From NCBI GenBank assembly GCA_036245525.1, contig BTPG01000002.1, positions 168,808,625 through 168,872,624 of the forward strand: 64,000 nt of DNA, read 5' to 3'. How positions within the stretch are numbered: the stretch's first letter is position 1; every line of letters starts with the position of its first letter. The notes under the pieces were generated by a model. The model was given only the letters and a program-made list of their open reading frames with translations, had not been told where the DNA came from and did not search any database. Position numbers and translations under genes: made by a program. This stretch comes from Semisulcospira habei. Taxonomy: Eukaryota; Mollusca; Gastropoda; Semisulcospiridae. Positions 21,901 through 28,946 of this stretch are shown here, one piece after another.

Positions 21901-24900
21901 ACAGCTTGGAGGGCGTCGTAGAATGCATCCTTATCCTCTTCTTCCGCGTCGTCTATCGGTGCGTAGCCCACAACAATAGACAGCTTTGCGTATTTGGAAT
22001 TCATCCTGACGTACAGCAGGCGCTCGTTCACAGGTTTCCACTGTAGAACGGTGTTGGCCTTGCTCTTATTGATGATGACAGCAACTCCTTCTCGGTGTTC
22101 GTTGTCTGTTCTTCCAGACCAGATGATGACTTCTCCGGAGCTCAACCTCTGTCTGCCAGCACCAGTCCATCTTGCTTCTGTTACTCCCATGAGGGTTAGT
22201 TTGTGGCGGTTCAGTTCACTTACTGCTTGCGCCAGCTTTCCAGTCTGGTAGAGCGTTCGCACGTTCCAGCATCCAATTCTGATCCATCGTTTTGGCGTCA
22301 GGAGTTCCGCTATCGGGGTGGAGACGTCCTTGCGGCTTTGGTCCCCATCCGTCATAAGTCCAGTTTCCTGGTCTGCTTCGCTCCCAGCGCCGGTTGTCGC
22401 TTTTTCCCTTGTTGTCGTTTCCGTAGCAAGTTTCTTTTTACAGGGTGGAGTCGCTAGCCCCACGCCTAACCCTCCTCCTTTATCCTGACTTGGGACAGGC
22501 AGTTAAGCCCCCAAAGGGGCCTCCCTGGTGGAGTTTAAGACCTTCCTATGTATCCTAATTTAGTTGACTCATCGCTGGGATCACGGGGGTTTCACAGATG
22601 TGTGAAAACTGATTAAATTTTGAGAAAACATGGATTTTGTTAGTGCAGAAGACATCCCTTAATGTCAGACATCTGTGGATCGGTCAATACACATGAGCCA
22701 TAAGGGCTTTGCCTTTCTTGTTGCAATATTGTTCTTCAGTCATATATGCTTCAGGCAAAAGAACTGCCTCATTCCAAGGCACATCTGACACTAGTGTTGG
22801 TCAGCAAGGGCAAAGGCCATCGGGCTGACGTTGGCCCGTGCACAGCCATATAGAGATCGAATGTGTAAAACGTTTCTAGATTCCAGTCTCCTAACCCTCT
22901 AACTAACAGAGTTAAATAATTATATGCTCTAAATTGTCATGGTCTGTCGACATCCCACTGTTGCTGTCAGGTGCTAATACTGAGAAACAGTGAACACGAT
23001 CCAACTACAACAGACGTAGATCCCAATGCACCCCGCCGCAGTTGCAAAGGCTCATGAGGATCTATGCCTCTTGCTGGGGCTCTTTGGTGTTGATTTAACA
23101 CATATTTCACAAACACAATCTGTGTCCAATGCCAGCGAAATGGTTAAACAATTGTAAGAATTCAGTGTATGTGTGTGTGTGTCAGGGGGAGGGGGGGGGG
23201 GACAACCTGTGCACATAATATGAAGAGCTGTTGCCCCTAAAAGTTGTTTCATGATGAGTATGATTGTACACAGTTTAACCCATTTAACCCCACATCCACA
23301 GTTCCCAGAATTTGCAGTCAACACCTAACAACTATAAAATGTACATGTGCCACTTACAGGAGATGAACCGACCATGATAATTCAAGGATAGTTCCAGGCA
23401 AGCTCCATCTGAGGCGCCAAGCTGGGAGCTGGCACTACACTTGAATTATCATGGTCCATCCAGTTCCTGAGGGGTGTCGAGTCTAAAACAGGTACTGAGT
23501 GACTGTTCTCTGTGTTTCAGAGTTCTGACTGATAGCCAAACAGTTCTTGGAGAAGAATACATCTTGAGTACATTCCCCTTTGAGGGTGATAAGAGGACGG
23601 CACTTGCAATCTTGCGGACGGTGAGGACAACTGAGTTTTTGTCTACCGTATTGGGGCTGGTCGGAGCAAGTTCTGTAGCATGCAAGTGATGAACATAGGC
23701 GGGCACACATCAGACTCTGACAGTGAAGTAACACAATAAAAACTACGTCATGCCTGGCTACGCCGAACCGCGCTATTGAACGTACATTTGGCGGGAACCG
23801 CTATGTGTGTGTGTGTGTAGACATGAGTTTCTCCTGTGTCTGTGCACATACAGGTCTGAAAATTTAGGAAATACTTCCTTTAAGATGGATCTCAGAGTAC
23901 TTTTCAGCATTTTTAGATTGGATTACTCTTTTTTTTTTTTTTAAATTGCCGTTTATACAAGGTCGGTTGATCCGCATTTGAGTCCGTAATTTGTGTTATA
24001 TTCATTCAAAATTTTTAATACAGCTAGCTTCAAGAAAGACATTCGATGAGTTCGTTAACCAGCTTTTTAACTATTCAATGTTTTAGTAACAAAATAATTA
24101 ATCACAGAAAAAAAGTCTGTGTTACTATAGAGCCGGTTAAAAAACTTGTCCTCACCGTCCAGTGAGGAGAAGTTTTATAGGTCTATAGTTACACTGTACA
24201 TTTATTTGCCTGCATTATTACCTATTTTTTTACACTTTACAACGTTGGATATAAATAATTCAGGTAACTATAGATTTAAAAAACTTGTCCTCACCGTCCG
24301 CGGACAGTGAGGACAATTTTTTTAACTCTATATTTACATGCATTATTTATTTCACTGCAACATTGCAAAGTGAAAAAGTGAAAAAAGAAGTATTAATGCA
24401 GGCAAATAAATAATGCATATAACTATAGGGTTAAAAAAAAATGTCCTCACTGTCCGCGGACGGTGAGGACAAGTTTTTTAAATCTATAGTTACCTGCATT
24501 ATTTATATCACTGCAACGTTGTAAAGTGTAAAAAATAGGTAATAATGCAGGCAAATAAATGTACAGTGTAACTATAGACCTAAAAAACTTCTCCTCACTG
24601 TCGGCGGATAGTGAGGACACATTTTAAAACTCTATAGTTACATCCATTATTTAATTTGCCTGCATTATTACCTCTCTTTTTTTTCACTTGACAATGTTGC
24701 AGTGAAATGTGCTGTCTTGGCCACAGTCATGTCAAGAACTGTGCATTTGCGGTAAAGAGTTCAAATCATATTTGCCGATAAGTCAACTGAAAATGTAATG
24801 TCTGTCTATGAGCGAAATTCAGCTAAAGCTAATGTCAGCTCAGTGAACTGTTGATCTCTGGAATGATGGGGAACTTCCATTAACATTGTGTTTTGTACCC

Positions 24901-27221
24901 TCTTGCAGGTTCGGTCAGATGTGTTTGACAAGATTGGATCAGGCGGTCACCAAGGTTACGCGTCACTGGGTGGGCTGTACACACAGGCTCGTCCTTTGCA
25001 TGAACATCTGTATGGCTCTCTGGCTGAGCAGGCCCTTCACATGCCGGTAAGCAGATTAAATTAACCCATTTAGCCTCGATGCCCTAGAGCAGAGATGGGT
25101 TAATCATGTCAAGGGTAGTGCCAGATTAGCTTGGCGCCTGAAGGCGCCAAGCTAATTTGGCACTACCCTTGAATTATGGTCAATCCGTCTCCTGCAACTG
25201 TTACATAGTCATTAAGCAGCACCTTTCAAAATTTGAAAAAAATGTGGTCATGGGGTTAAATTGTTAAAGCATTGGGCTCTGCCTCGCACGCTCGAATTCC
25301 TCTTTAGTGGCATGTACTGAAGGGCATCCACAGAGAGACACCAGCTGCAGCCAGTTCTGCTTGTTTGCAGAGGGTGTTCCTAGTTATCCATTTGGCTGTC
25401 GGTAGCGCTTTTTGTCAAGGTGATTCCTGCAGGCCCTGATCAAGAGCAGCTATGATGGCATGACATGTCGCGTGATCCACGAAGGGCAGTTCACCAGAGA
25501 GCTCCAGGTCAGAACTGGTGTCAGGCAGGGGTGTCTGCTGTCTCCGTTCCTCTTCCTACTGGCCATAGACTGGGTCATGAAGATGACCACAGAGCACAGA
25601 CGAAGTGGAATACAGTGGACACTGTGGACACAGCTTGACGACCTCGATTTTGCAGACGACTTGGCATTACTGTCCCACACTCATCAACAAATGCAGGACA
25701 AGACCACGAGGCTTGCTGACATCTCGTCCCAAGTGGGCCTCACCATTCACAAACAGAAAACAAAGACAATGAGGCTGAACGCAACCAGGGAAGAACCAGT
25801 CTTGCTTGCTGGCACCCCGTTGGAGGAGGTGGAGTCCTTCACCTATCTCGGGAGCATCATAGACAAAAAAGGCGGCACTGATGCAGATGTCAGAGCACGA
25901 ATCGGTAAAGCCAGAGCAGCCTTTCTCCAGTTGAAAAAAGTGTGGAGTTCCAGAGAGCTGTCACAACACACCAAAGTCCGGATTTTCAACTCCAGTGTAA
26001 AAGCAGTTCTCCTATATGGAGCAGAGACATGGAGATTGACAAAAACCACAGTCAACAGAGTACAGACCTTCATGAACAGTTGCCTTAGAAGAATTTTGAA
26101 AATCCACTGGCCAGAGAAGATCAGCAACGTCAGACTCTGGGAGAGAACAGAGCAGATAACAGCAGAGAATGAAATTGGGCGAAGAAGATGGGGATGGATC
26201 GGTCACAGTCTGAGAAAGCCAGCTTCCAGTATCACTAGGCAGGCATTGTCATGGAACCCCCAGGGAAAGAGGAAAAGAGGTAGGCCGAGAAACTCCTGGC
26301 GTCGAGACCTCCAAGCAGACATCAAGAGACTGGGAACCACCTGGAGTAGAATCGAAGGAGAAGCACAGGACAGGAGTTGCTGGAGGTCTCTCGTCGACGG
26401 CCTATACCCGGGTAGGGGTGACAGGCGTAAGTAAGTAAGTAAGATTCCTGCAGGAATCACTTTGACAAAAAGCGCTACTGGCAATCAAAGGGTTAGGCTG
26501 GCGTCCTTCACTCGCAATTCATTTTGCCCTAAGCCACTGTGTTCAATCAAAATTCTTGAATTTAGGACCTGGCTGCAAGAGAGTACATATCTGTGGGAGA
26601 CAGATCAGCCGTGACATAGTTCAAGAATGATGCTAGAATAGCTAGGCGCCTAGCTCATGGTTGATTCGTCTCTTTTCTTTTAGTATAGTTTCAAGACTGA
26701 CTGACTGGGGTGGGGTGGGGGAGGGGGGCTGGTTCCAAACTCCCCAAAAGGGAACTCCTCCCTCTGCCCCTGACATGTAATACTCTGTGTCAAGCTGTTC
26801 TACCACAACAGTCAATCCATCGATACTAATTAAATGTTTACCCTTTGACTGTCAGTAGCTGTTTTTGTTGTGATGATCCCTGCAGGAATCATCGTGACAA
26901 GAACCGCAACAGGCAGCCAAAGGGTTAAACTGACCTTTTCTTGAATCTTGTTTTCCACAGGGTCAAGGCAAAATCGAGATTCCACCCATGGCCAGGGTTG
27001 GTCACGTGCCTTCCATCTACACGGGCCACCCCTCCTATGCCTACACACCTGACACATCGTACCAAGAGCACCATGGCTACCCAGGCACAGTTGGCTTTCC
27101 TGCACGGGTGGAGGGTCCATCCATTCCCTACCCTGGGGGAGCTCCACCCCTGGGAAACAATACGGGGGCCCCTGCACCCACTGGCTTTCCCAAGCTCGAC
27201 TCTCGGGGATTTGTGTACTGA
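12724..27221 (+). CDS. Seven-exon gene for a 263-residue DUF4476-like protein
   Basis: Exons 12724-12783, 13303-13371, 15460-15528, 16224-16318, 23521-23620, 24909-25046 and 26961-27221 all have GT-AG borders and join in frame to give 263 residues ending at TGA. The start ATG has a good context (GCAAAAATGGCC), follows promoter-like sequence, and is the first Met. Residues ~40-125 contain repeated units with the pattern DKLKAIRIL...DARTILTAF..QNDRLIALDSV and ILSTFPFEGDKRTALAIL. This resembles the alpha-helical DUF4476 repeat (inference). Next comes a conserved-looking segment (SDVFDKIGSGGHQGYASLGG, then LYTQARPLHEHLYG). The tail is low-complexity, rich in Pro, Gly and Tyr. There is no signal peptide or membrane segment, so it is probably cytosolic. 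The function is unknown. Introns 2 and 4-6 carry transposons; intron 4 is 7.2 kb because of two LINEs. Confidence 0.82.
12906..12981. repeat. Compound (TG)n / (CGTG)n microsatellite in intron 1
   Basis: A TG run passes into GCGTGCGTGCGTGCG and back to TG. It lies ~120 nt after exon 1. Confidence 0.93.
13067..13280. repeat. Family E hairpin element, intron 1
   Basis: Family E has the hairpin core of family A but different ends: TTAACNCATTCTACCCC, then AAATCCCCAAATTTTGAAGT on one side only. Here the arms are GGGTGGTGCCAGAATAGC and GCTGTTCTGGCACTACCC. It ends GGCTGAACGAGTTATA. Confidence 0.8.
13303..13371 (+). CDS. Exon 2 of the DUF4476-like gene
   Basis: Encodes 23 residues (QTDDYNKKIQILYASRGYF, then DAEQ). 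The acceptor is TTGTTGACAG, the donor GTAATG, and the phase 0. Confidence 0.8.
13455..13651. repeat. Family A hairpin element with a shortened apex, intron 2
   Basis: Ends TTAACCCATTTAAACCC and GGGGCTAAATGGGTTAA. The right arm jumps from GGCGCC directly to TGATCTGGCACTACCC, so the inner CCAAGCT segment is deleted. Confidence 0.82.
13824..14028. repeat. Family A/E-like hairpin, disrupted at its right end
   Basis: The core is GGGTGGTGCCAGAATAG and CCAATTCTGGCACCACCC. The outer right part stops at GTCAGGGCTGATA, where LINE sequence appears to begin. Confidence 0.65.
14029..15246 (+). mobile_element. 5'-truncated CR1/L2-like LINE in intron 2
   Basis: It carries the 3' half of an RT ORF and a 3' end of five TTGTA repeats after GACAATAAAG, typical of CR1/L2-group LINEs. 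The 5' limit is approximate. The element is in the same orientation as the host gene. Confidence 0.82.
14068..14928 (+). pseudogene. LINE reverse transcriptase fragment with an in-frame stop
   Basis: A 286-residue open segment with RT motifs VDFSNAFNTV, GCPQGCVLSPTLFS, LKFSDDMALV and FKYLGTVVDSGL. The catalytic box reads FSDD rather than the usual F/YADD. A TAA after DQF is followed in the same frame by MLPSGRRFNMPLAKRN and KSFIPTAVSILNSRL, the expected C-terminus. The stop is therefore probably a point mutation, and the copy is dead. Confidence 0.85.
15249..15325. repeat. Short TTAA hairpin, family G
   Basis: Arms CCAGAACTAAATGA...TCATTTAGTTCTGAGG are bounded by TTAACACTTTGAC and GTCAAAGG. 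A relative with the same arms is at 60729-60808. Confidence 0.75.
15460..15528 (+). CDS. Exon 3 of the DUF4476-like gene
   Basis: Encodes 23 residues including LHELSRPSDKLKAIRILEP. The acceptor is CTCTCTACTTGCAG and the donor GTAAGC. Confidence 0.82.
15565..15990. repeat. Family A element interrupted by a family F element
   Basis: The family A copy begins TTAACCCATTATTTTA and ends ...GTGTGG|TTAA|ATGGGTTAA. The internal TTAA of its normal GGGGTTAAATGGGTTAA end is occupied by the family F copy at 15761-15981, with TTAA on both sides. Confidence 0.82.
15761..15981. repeat. Hairpin element, family F (F1), nested
   Basis: Family F is ~221 bp, TTAACCCATATACTGAGGC to GGTAAGGGTTAA. Outer unique DNA (CTTCAAATTTGTACACTGCC) is on one side. 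The core hairpin is GGGTGGTGCCAGAATAGC and GCTATTCTTGCACTACCC. TTAA is duplicated on both sides within the host family A element. Confidence 0.87.
16224..16318 (+). CDS. Exon 4 of the DUF4476-like gene
   Basis: A 95-nt exon (RLCRMSCQDARTILTAFNI, then QNDRLIALDSVK). The acceptor is TGTTTTTCAG. The donor AG|GTTGGA is weaker than the others, and the codon is split AG|A. Confidence 0.82.
16422..17262 (+). repeat. Element with 167-bp tandem repeats, left part (intron 4)
   Basis: It starts TTGGCTCACGTGCAAAGT and GTCCATCCGCCGTCCGTCG. It then contains about four tandem units with a period of 166-168 bp, as shown by GATACCTGATGGTAAGACC ending near 16740, 16907, 17073 and 17241. The same units resume at 19216-19367 and 22536-22640 after two LINE insertions. 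An ACACATGAGCC segment near 22690-22700 mirrors the GGCTCACGTG start. The layout recalls the molluscan 'pearl'-type elements with ~160-bp core repeats, but no sequence comparison was possible. Confidence 0.75.
17263..19198 (+). pseudogene. LINE reverse transcriptase, N-terminally truncated, otherwise open
   Basis: About 645 residues with no internal stop. RT motifs include VIPLPKKGNLKQCQNYRTIS, EEQAGFRVGRSTV, FIDFRKAFDRV, GVRQGCLLSPVLFN and FADDIDLMAG (catalytic DD). The C-terminal part has LYGCETWTLL and RRKLAWFGHVTR, then RRRGRQRKSW, as in RTE-like LINEs. The first ATG in this frame (17255) lies in the target-site duplication, so it is not the element's own start. The endonuclease is absent, so this copy cannot move on its own. 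Confidence 0.88.
17263..19215 (+). mobile_element. 5'-truncated RTE-like LINE inserted in the 167-bp repeat
   Basis: It is flanked by ATGCATAC at 17255-17262 and 19216-19223, and ends in a (GAT)n tail. The host sequence reads continuously across the gap (CTATGCATAC then TAATTTGG), so the insertion is cleanly resolved. The endonuclease domain is missing. Confidence 0.9.
19368..22535 (-). mobile_element. Apparently full-length RTE-like LINE
   Basis: A 3.17-kb element inserted in the 167-bp repeat of intron 4, antisense to the host gene. The 12-bp direct repeat TAAGACCTTCCT flanks it exactly (19356-19367 and 22536-22547). The 3' end (left side) has a short (TGAA)n tail, seen as TTCATTCATTCATTC on the plus strand. 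The leader before the ORF is only ~72 nt, as in RTE-type elements. Confidence 0.93.
19380..22463 (-). CDS. Intact LINE ORF: AP endonuclease and reverse transcriptase, 1027 residues
   Basis: After a ~65-residue basic, low-complexity leader comes the APE-type endonuclease domain: IRIGCWNVRTLYQTGKL, MGVTEARW, VLMLIGDFNAKVG and GSDHSLLVGKVTL. It covers residues ~70-300. The reverse transcriptase follows: GTIVKLPKKGDLGNCNNWRG, EQAGFRKGKSCIDH, FVDFEKAFDSL, GVKQGCILSPILFS and the catalytic DYADDIGLL near residue 770. The C-terminal region contains LYGSECWKST, RWRWLGHVCRM and GKRNRGRPKETW, typical of RTE-like LINEs. All the catalytic motifs I can judge are present and no stop or frameshift is seen. 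The protein would nick target DNA and copy its own RNA there. Confidence 0.93.
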   Translation of the reverse strand: MGLATPPCKKKLATETTTREKATTGAGSEADQETGLMTDGDQSRKDVSTPIAELLTPKRWIRIGCWNVRTLYQTGKLAQAVSELNRHKLTLMGVTEARWTGAGRQRLSSGEVIIWSGRTDNEHREGVAVIINKSKANTVLQWKPVNERLLYVRMNSKYAKLSIVVGYAPIDDAEEEDKDAFYDALQAVLEDIPRHDVLMLIGDFNAKVGCDNEDRKRTMGRHGAGVINDNGERLVNFCEENDLVIGGTLFAHREIHKLTWKSPDGKTQNQIDHIIINGRWRHSLQDVRVMRHADIGSDHSLLVGKVTLKLRKVKIGDTRNQRYDVAKLKDPKVKEEFRLALRNRFSVLEDETALTIEDFNRAMKETGGEVLGYRKSRKTEWISEDTWARIEERRQIKKKLLDTKSPRLKERISREYREKDQAVKTSARRDKRMYTERLAEEAEAAAKQRDMKTVYQNTKKLKGDYGQHHDLPVRAEDGTHVTVEEEKLKRWKQHFESILNRSDPPTLTDIPEAEEDLDINLANITIAEVKQAIQKLKNGKAPGDDGVCPEMLKVEDTVTPQLLCQIFQKIWDTEEAPSDWKTGTIVKLPKKGDLGNCNNWRGITLLSLTSKIFSRILLERITTAVNGILRREQAGFRKGKSCIDHIFVLRQILEQSNEWNGSLYVVFVDFEKAFDSLHRDSLWKILRYYGIPQKLVNVIRSLYKNFECRVVHNNQLTEPFKVETGVKQGCILSPILFSMAIDWIMRRTTEGRRQGIQWTLTSMLDDLDYADDIGLLASRNQDMQQKTQQLTQSASSIGLGVNIRKTQVMRKNTIVGDPITINDQPLQEVDEFTYLGSKVTTDGDCTREITTRISKANQAFAMLKPIWRTTSLSIHTKLRIFKSNVLSVLYGSECWKSTTATERKLDVFQNKCLRRIMKVFWPNMITNKELRKRAGADSIAETIATRRWRWLGHVCRMSPDSLPRVALRWTPQGKRNRGRPKETWRRTVERELKNRGLTLQTAPKIAADRQKWRSLAVASSTRRRRED
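22536..22702 (+). repeat. Element with 167-bp repeats, right end
   Basis: The tandem unit resumes after the LINE (AAGACCTTCCTATGTATCCT, then TTTAGTTGACTC). It ends near ATACACATGAGCC, which is complementary to the GGCTCACGTG-like start at 16425. Confidence 0.6.
22880..23100. repeat. Remnants of hairpin elements (families A and D), intron 4
   Basis: 22913-22980 keeps AGTTAAAT and TTGTCATGGTCTGTCGAC, a decayed family A arm. 23003-23072 has CAACAGACGTAGATC and GGCTCATGAGGATCTATGC, a decayed family D hairpin. Confidence 0.5.
23275..23490. repeat. Family A hairpin element, intron 4
   Basis: It starts TTAACCCATTTAACCCCAC. The apex is unusual: AGGCAAGCTCCATCTGAGGCG and GCCAAGCTGGGAGCTGGCAC. It ends without a clear TTAA, about 30 nt before exon 5. 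Confidence 0.72.
23521..23620 (+). CDS. Exon 5 of the DUF4476-like gene
   Basis: A 100-nt exon encoding VLTDSQTVLGEEYILSTFPF and EGDKRTALAILRT after completing the split Arg codon. Its donor region, GCGGACG|GTGAGGACAA, is repeated exactly within the following intron. Confidence 0.84.
24120..24680. repeat. Large nested palindrome in intron 5 carrying copies of the exon 5 splice donor
   Basis: An inverted repeat of about 430 bp (24164-24596) is centred near 24380. Left AGGAGAAGTTTTATAGGTC... is the reverse complement of right ...GACCTAAAAAACTTCTCCT with few mismatches. Within each arm are smaller perfect palindromes of the form TTGTCCTCACCGTCCGC|GGACNGTGAGGACAA. 24285-24301 is the exact reverse complement, and 24456-24472 an exact copy, of the exon 5/intron 5 junction at 23614-23630. 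Flanking units TGCCTGCATTATTACCT and AACTATAG recur. No ORF or known transposon ends were recognised. Confidence 0.85.
24909..25046 (+). CDS. Exon 6 of the DUF4476-like gene
   Basis: Encodes 46 residues from VRSDVFDKIGSGGHQGYASL to AEQALHMP. The acceptor is CCCTCTTGCAG and the donor GTAAGC. Confidence 0.84.
25061..25266. repeat. Family A hairpin element, intron 6
   Basis: TTAACCCATTTAGCCTCGATG to GGGTTAAATTGTTAA, with arms AGATTAGCTTGGCGCC and GGCGCCAAGCTAATTTGGCA. It begins 15 nt after the exon 6 donor. Confidence 0.87.
25433..26434 (+). pseudogene. Truncated LINE reverse transcriptase (C-terminal ~333 residues)
   Basis: The frame is open from the first base of the insertion (ALIKSSYDGMTCRVIHEGQF). 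Motifs: GVRQGCLLSPFLFL, DDLDFADDLALL, FTYLGSIIDKKGG, LLYGAETWRLT, RRRWGWIGHSLRKP and GKRKRGRPRNSWRRD. It lacks the endonuclease and the N-terminal half of the RT. There are no stops within the remaining frame, so the insertion is probably recent. Confidence 0.9.
25433..26442 (+). mobile_element. 5'-truncated LINE at the centre of a hairpin element, intron 6
   Basis: GATTCCTGCAG is present on both sides (25422-25432 and 26443-26453), an 11-bp target duplication covering one half of the family B centre. The 3' end has a (GTAA)n tail. It is the same LINE family as the copy at 510-721. Confidence 0.92.
26837..26928. repeat. Family B hairpin element
   Basis: Lies 32 nt before exon 7. The arms are CCCTTTGACTGTCAGTAGC and AGGCAGCCAAAGGGTTAA, with CTGCAG at the apex. 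Confidence 0.84.
26961..27221 (+). CDS. Exon 7 (terminal) of the DUF4476-like gene
   Basis: Encodes 86 residues of Pro/Gly/Tyr-rich tail (for example GHPSYAYTPDTSYQEHHGYP) ending SRGFVY and TGA. The acceptor is GTTTTCCACAG. No AATAAA was found soon after the stop. ATTAAA at about 27909 is a possible but unsupported poly(A) signal. Confidence 0.82.
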   Translation, partial: GQGKIEIPPMARVGHVPSIYTGHPSYAYTPDTSYQEHHGYPGTVGFPARVEGPSIPYPGGAPPLGNNTGAPAPTGFPKLDSRGFVY

Positions 27222-27496
27222 GTGTCTGTCTTCGTGTCTGTATTTTTTATTTGCTGTTCAGACTGTTTACCTTCCTCAGTCTGCTGAGCATGATCATAGT
27301 GGATCGAGTGAGATGACCAGTGTGTTCACTTGTCTGCTGGACAGTTGTAAACATTTTGGTCTCCCCTGCTTGTTTCAACATAGGTTGCTTGGGAAATCAG
27401 AAATAGTTCCAAATGTGCACGTGTTTGACACAAACAGGTTGACACAGTGGGTGAAAAACCCAGACAAAAATGCGATATGACATTTCATCTGTGCTT

Positions 27497-27717
27497 TTAA
27501 CCCTTATTATTCATAATACACCAGTGTGTGAAAGAAGTTTGACTAAAATAGTTCAAGGGTAGTGCCAGAATAGCTTGGCGCCTCTAGGCGCCAAGCTATT
27601 CTGGCACCACCCTTGAACTAAAGCCATTGGTCTATATCCTTATCTGCAAGTACTATAATTTAGCTTGCGTATGAGAGTGTACAAATTTGAAGCTTTTAGC
27701 CTCAGTATATGGGTTAA
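27497..27717. repeat. Family F hairpin element (F2), inverted
   Basis: 221 bp from TTAACCCTTATTATTC to CAGTATATGGGTTAA, the reverse orientation of F1. The arms are AGAATAGCTTGGCGCC and GGCGCCAAGCTATTCT, separated only by TCTA. Confidence 0.88.
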
Positions 27718-28412
27718 TCCACTGTTTGCGTCAAACATGCAAATTTTGACCTACTTTCATTATGGAATTGTCTATTGACATTATTTTCATCGAGAAAAAA
27801 AATGTAAGTTTAATTCATTTTGAAATTTACACATTTGGAGATGTTGCAACACACACTAGCTTCATATGAAGCACCGATTTGTTTTCTGTTTGTATTTCCC
27901 TCTCAGCATTAAAATTCAGCATCATTTACCATTTCCAGTATTTGATGGCACTGCTTTTAAATTTGACCAAATTTTGGTTTCTTTTGACCAAATCTTTTCT
28001 CTTGCCAACAAATCTAGAGTGAGGTTTTAGTTAAATAATGCTATGAATTTGGAATCTTTTATAATATGGATAAATGTCCCATGATGAACGTACTACCACT
28101 ATTTGTCTCGGCTCTTTTAGGAGCGTTTGAATTTTTGGTATCTGTACATGTATGTATATAATGTACATTTTCTTTTTAGTTATCATTTTATGTTTGAAAA
28201 TTGCTTCAGCATTAATGAATATGCCAACACAGCATTATCTCCATATGTGCAAATGAACATTTTTTTTCTCTTGTTAATTGGAGATCTTTTCGATGTAACT
28301 GTAACTATCCTCTTTCTCGCCCACATCACACTGTGATACCAGTACATTCTCTGTTGTATGTACACAAATAACTGCACATTTTGTTTGTACCAGACAGAAA
28401 ATAGAACTGAAG
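27718..28412. other. AT-rich intergenic DNA
   Basis: No gene, hairpin element or coding similarity was recognised. It may contain the 3' UTR end of the gene finishing at 27221. Confidence 0.4.
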
Positions 28413-28420
28413 TTTTTTTT

Positions 28421-28451
<31 letters not shown>

Positions 28452-28455
28452 GGGG
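28413..28455 (+). repeat. T18-G25 composite homopolymer tract
   Basis: Eighteen T are followed directly by twenty-five G, then CAGAGCAGTAATA. It is a near match to the reverse complement of 37266-37312 and its flank. Confidence 0.95.
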
Positions 28456-28618
28456 CAGAGCAGTAATACCTGTATCTTGCATTCTGCAGTAAAGATAACA
28501 TTTGGTGGCTGTGTATCCTATGCTGCAACAACATATGAGAAACAAACATTTGATGGGCCAATGTACATGCAGTATGTATTAGTCAGTTCTGTGTGCTTCA
28601 TTTTCAGTATTAACCCTC

Positions 28619-28818
28619 TTAACCCCACGGCCGCATTTCCAAACTTTTGGAGGCGTTGTCTAGACTATGTACCAGTTGTAGATGTATTGATCACGATAAT
28701 TCGAGGGTAGTGCCAGATGAGCTTGGCGCCTGAAGGCGCCACGCTCATCTGGCACTACCCTTGAATTGTCATGATCAATGCATCGCCTGCTGCAGGGTCC
28801 TGGGCCTAAACGGGTTAA
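28619..28818. repeat. Family A hairpin element with ATGAG arms
   Basis: TTAACCCCACGGCC to CTAAACGGGTTAA. The arms read GCCAGATGAGCTTGG and CGCTCATCTGGC, unlike the commoner ATTAG/CTAAT version. Confidence 0.86.
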
Positions 28819-28859
28819 GGTCAATACAGGTTGATTGTGCTGTACTCTAATTTGATTGT

Positions 28860-28946
28860 ATTTTGGCTGTCCGTAGCGCTTTTTGTTGTGATAATTCCTG
28901 CAAGGAATCATTGCAATAAAAAGCGCAAGAGAGGCAAAAGGGTTAA
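28860..28946. repeat. Family B hairpin element
   Basis: TTTTGGCTGTCCGTAGCGC to AAAAGGGTTAA. Its terminal TTAA (28943-28946) is also the first TTAA of the next element. Confidence 0.8.

Larger units (their letters stand above)
25391..26493. repeat. Family B hairpin element split by a LINE
   Basis: Family B has the form TTAACCCTTTGGCTGTCGGT, AGCGNTTTTTGTC, then GATGATTCCTGCAGGAATCATC at the centre, then the reverse complement. Here the left half (25391-25432) and right half (26443-26493, ending CAAAGGGTTA) are separated by a 1-kb LINE. Confidence 0.88.

Noticed and set aside
16422..22702. Helitron origin for the tandem-repeat element
   Set aside because: No clear 5' TC, 3' CTRR hairpin end or A|T target could be shown.
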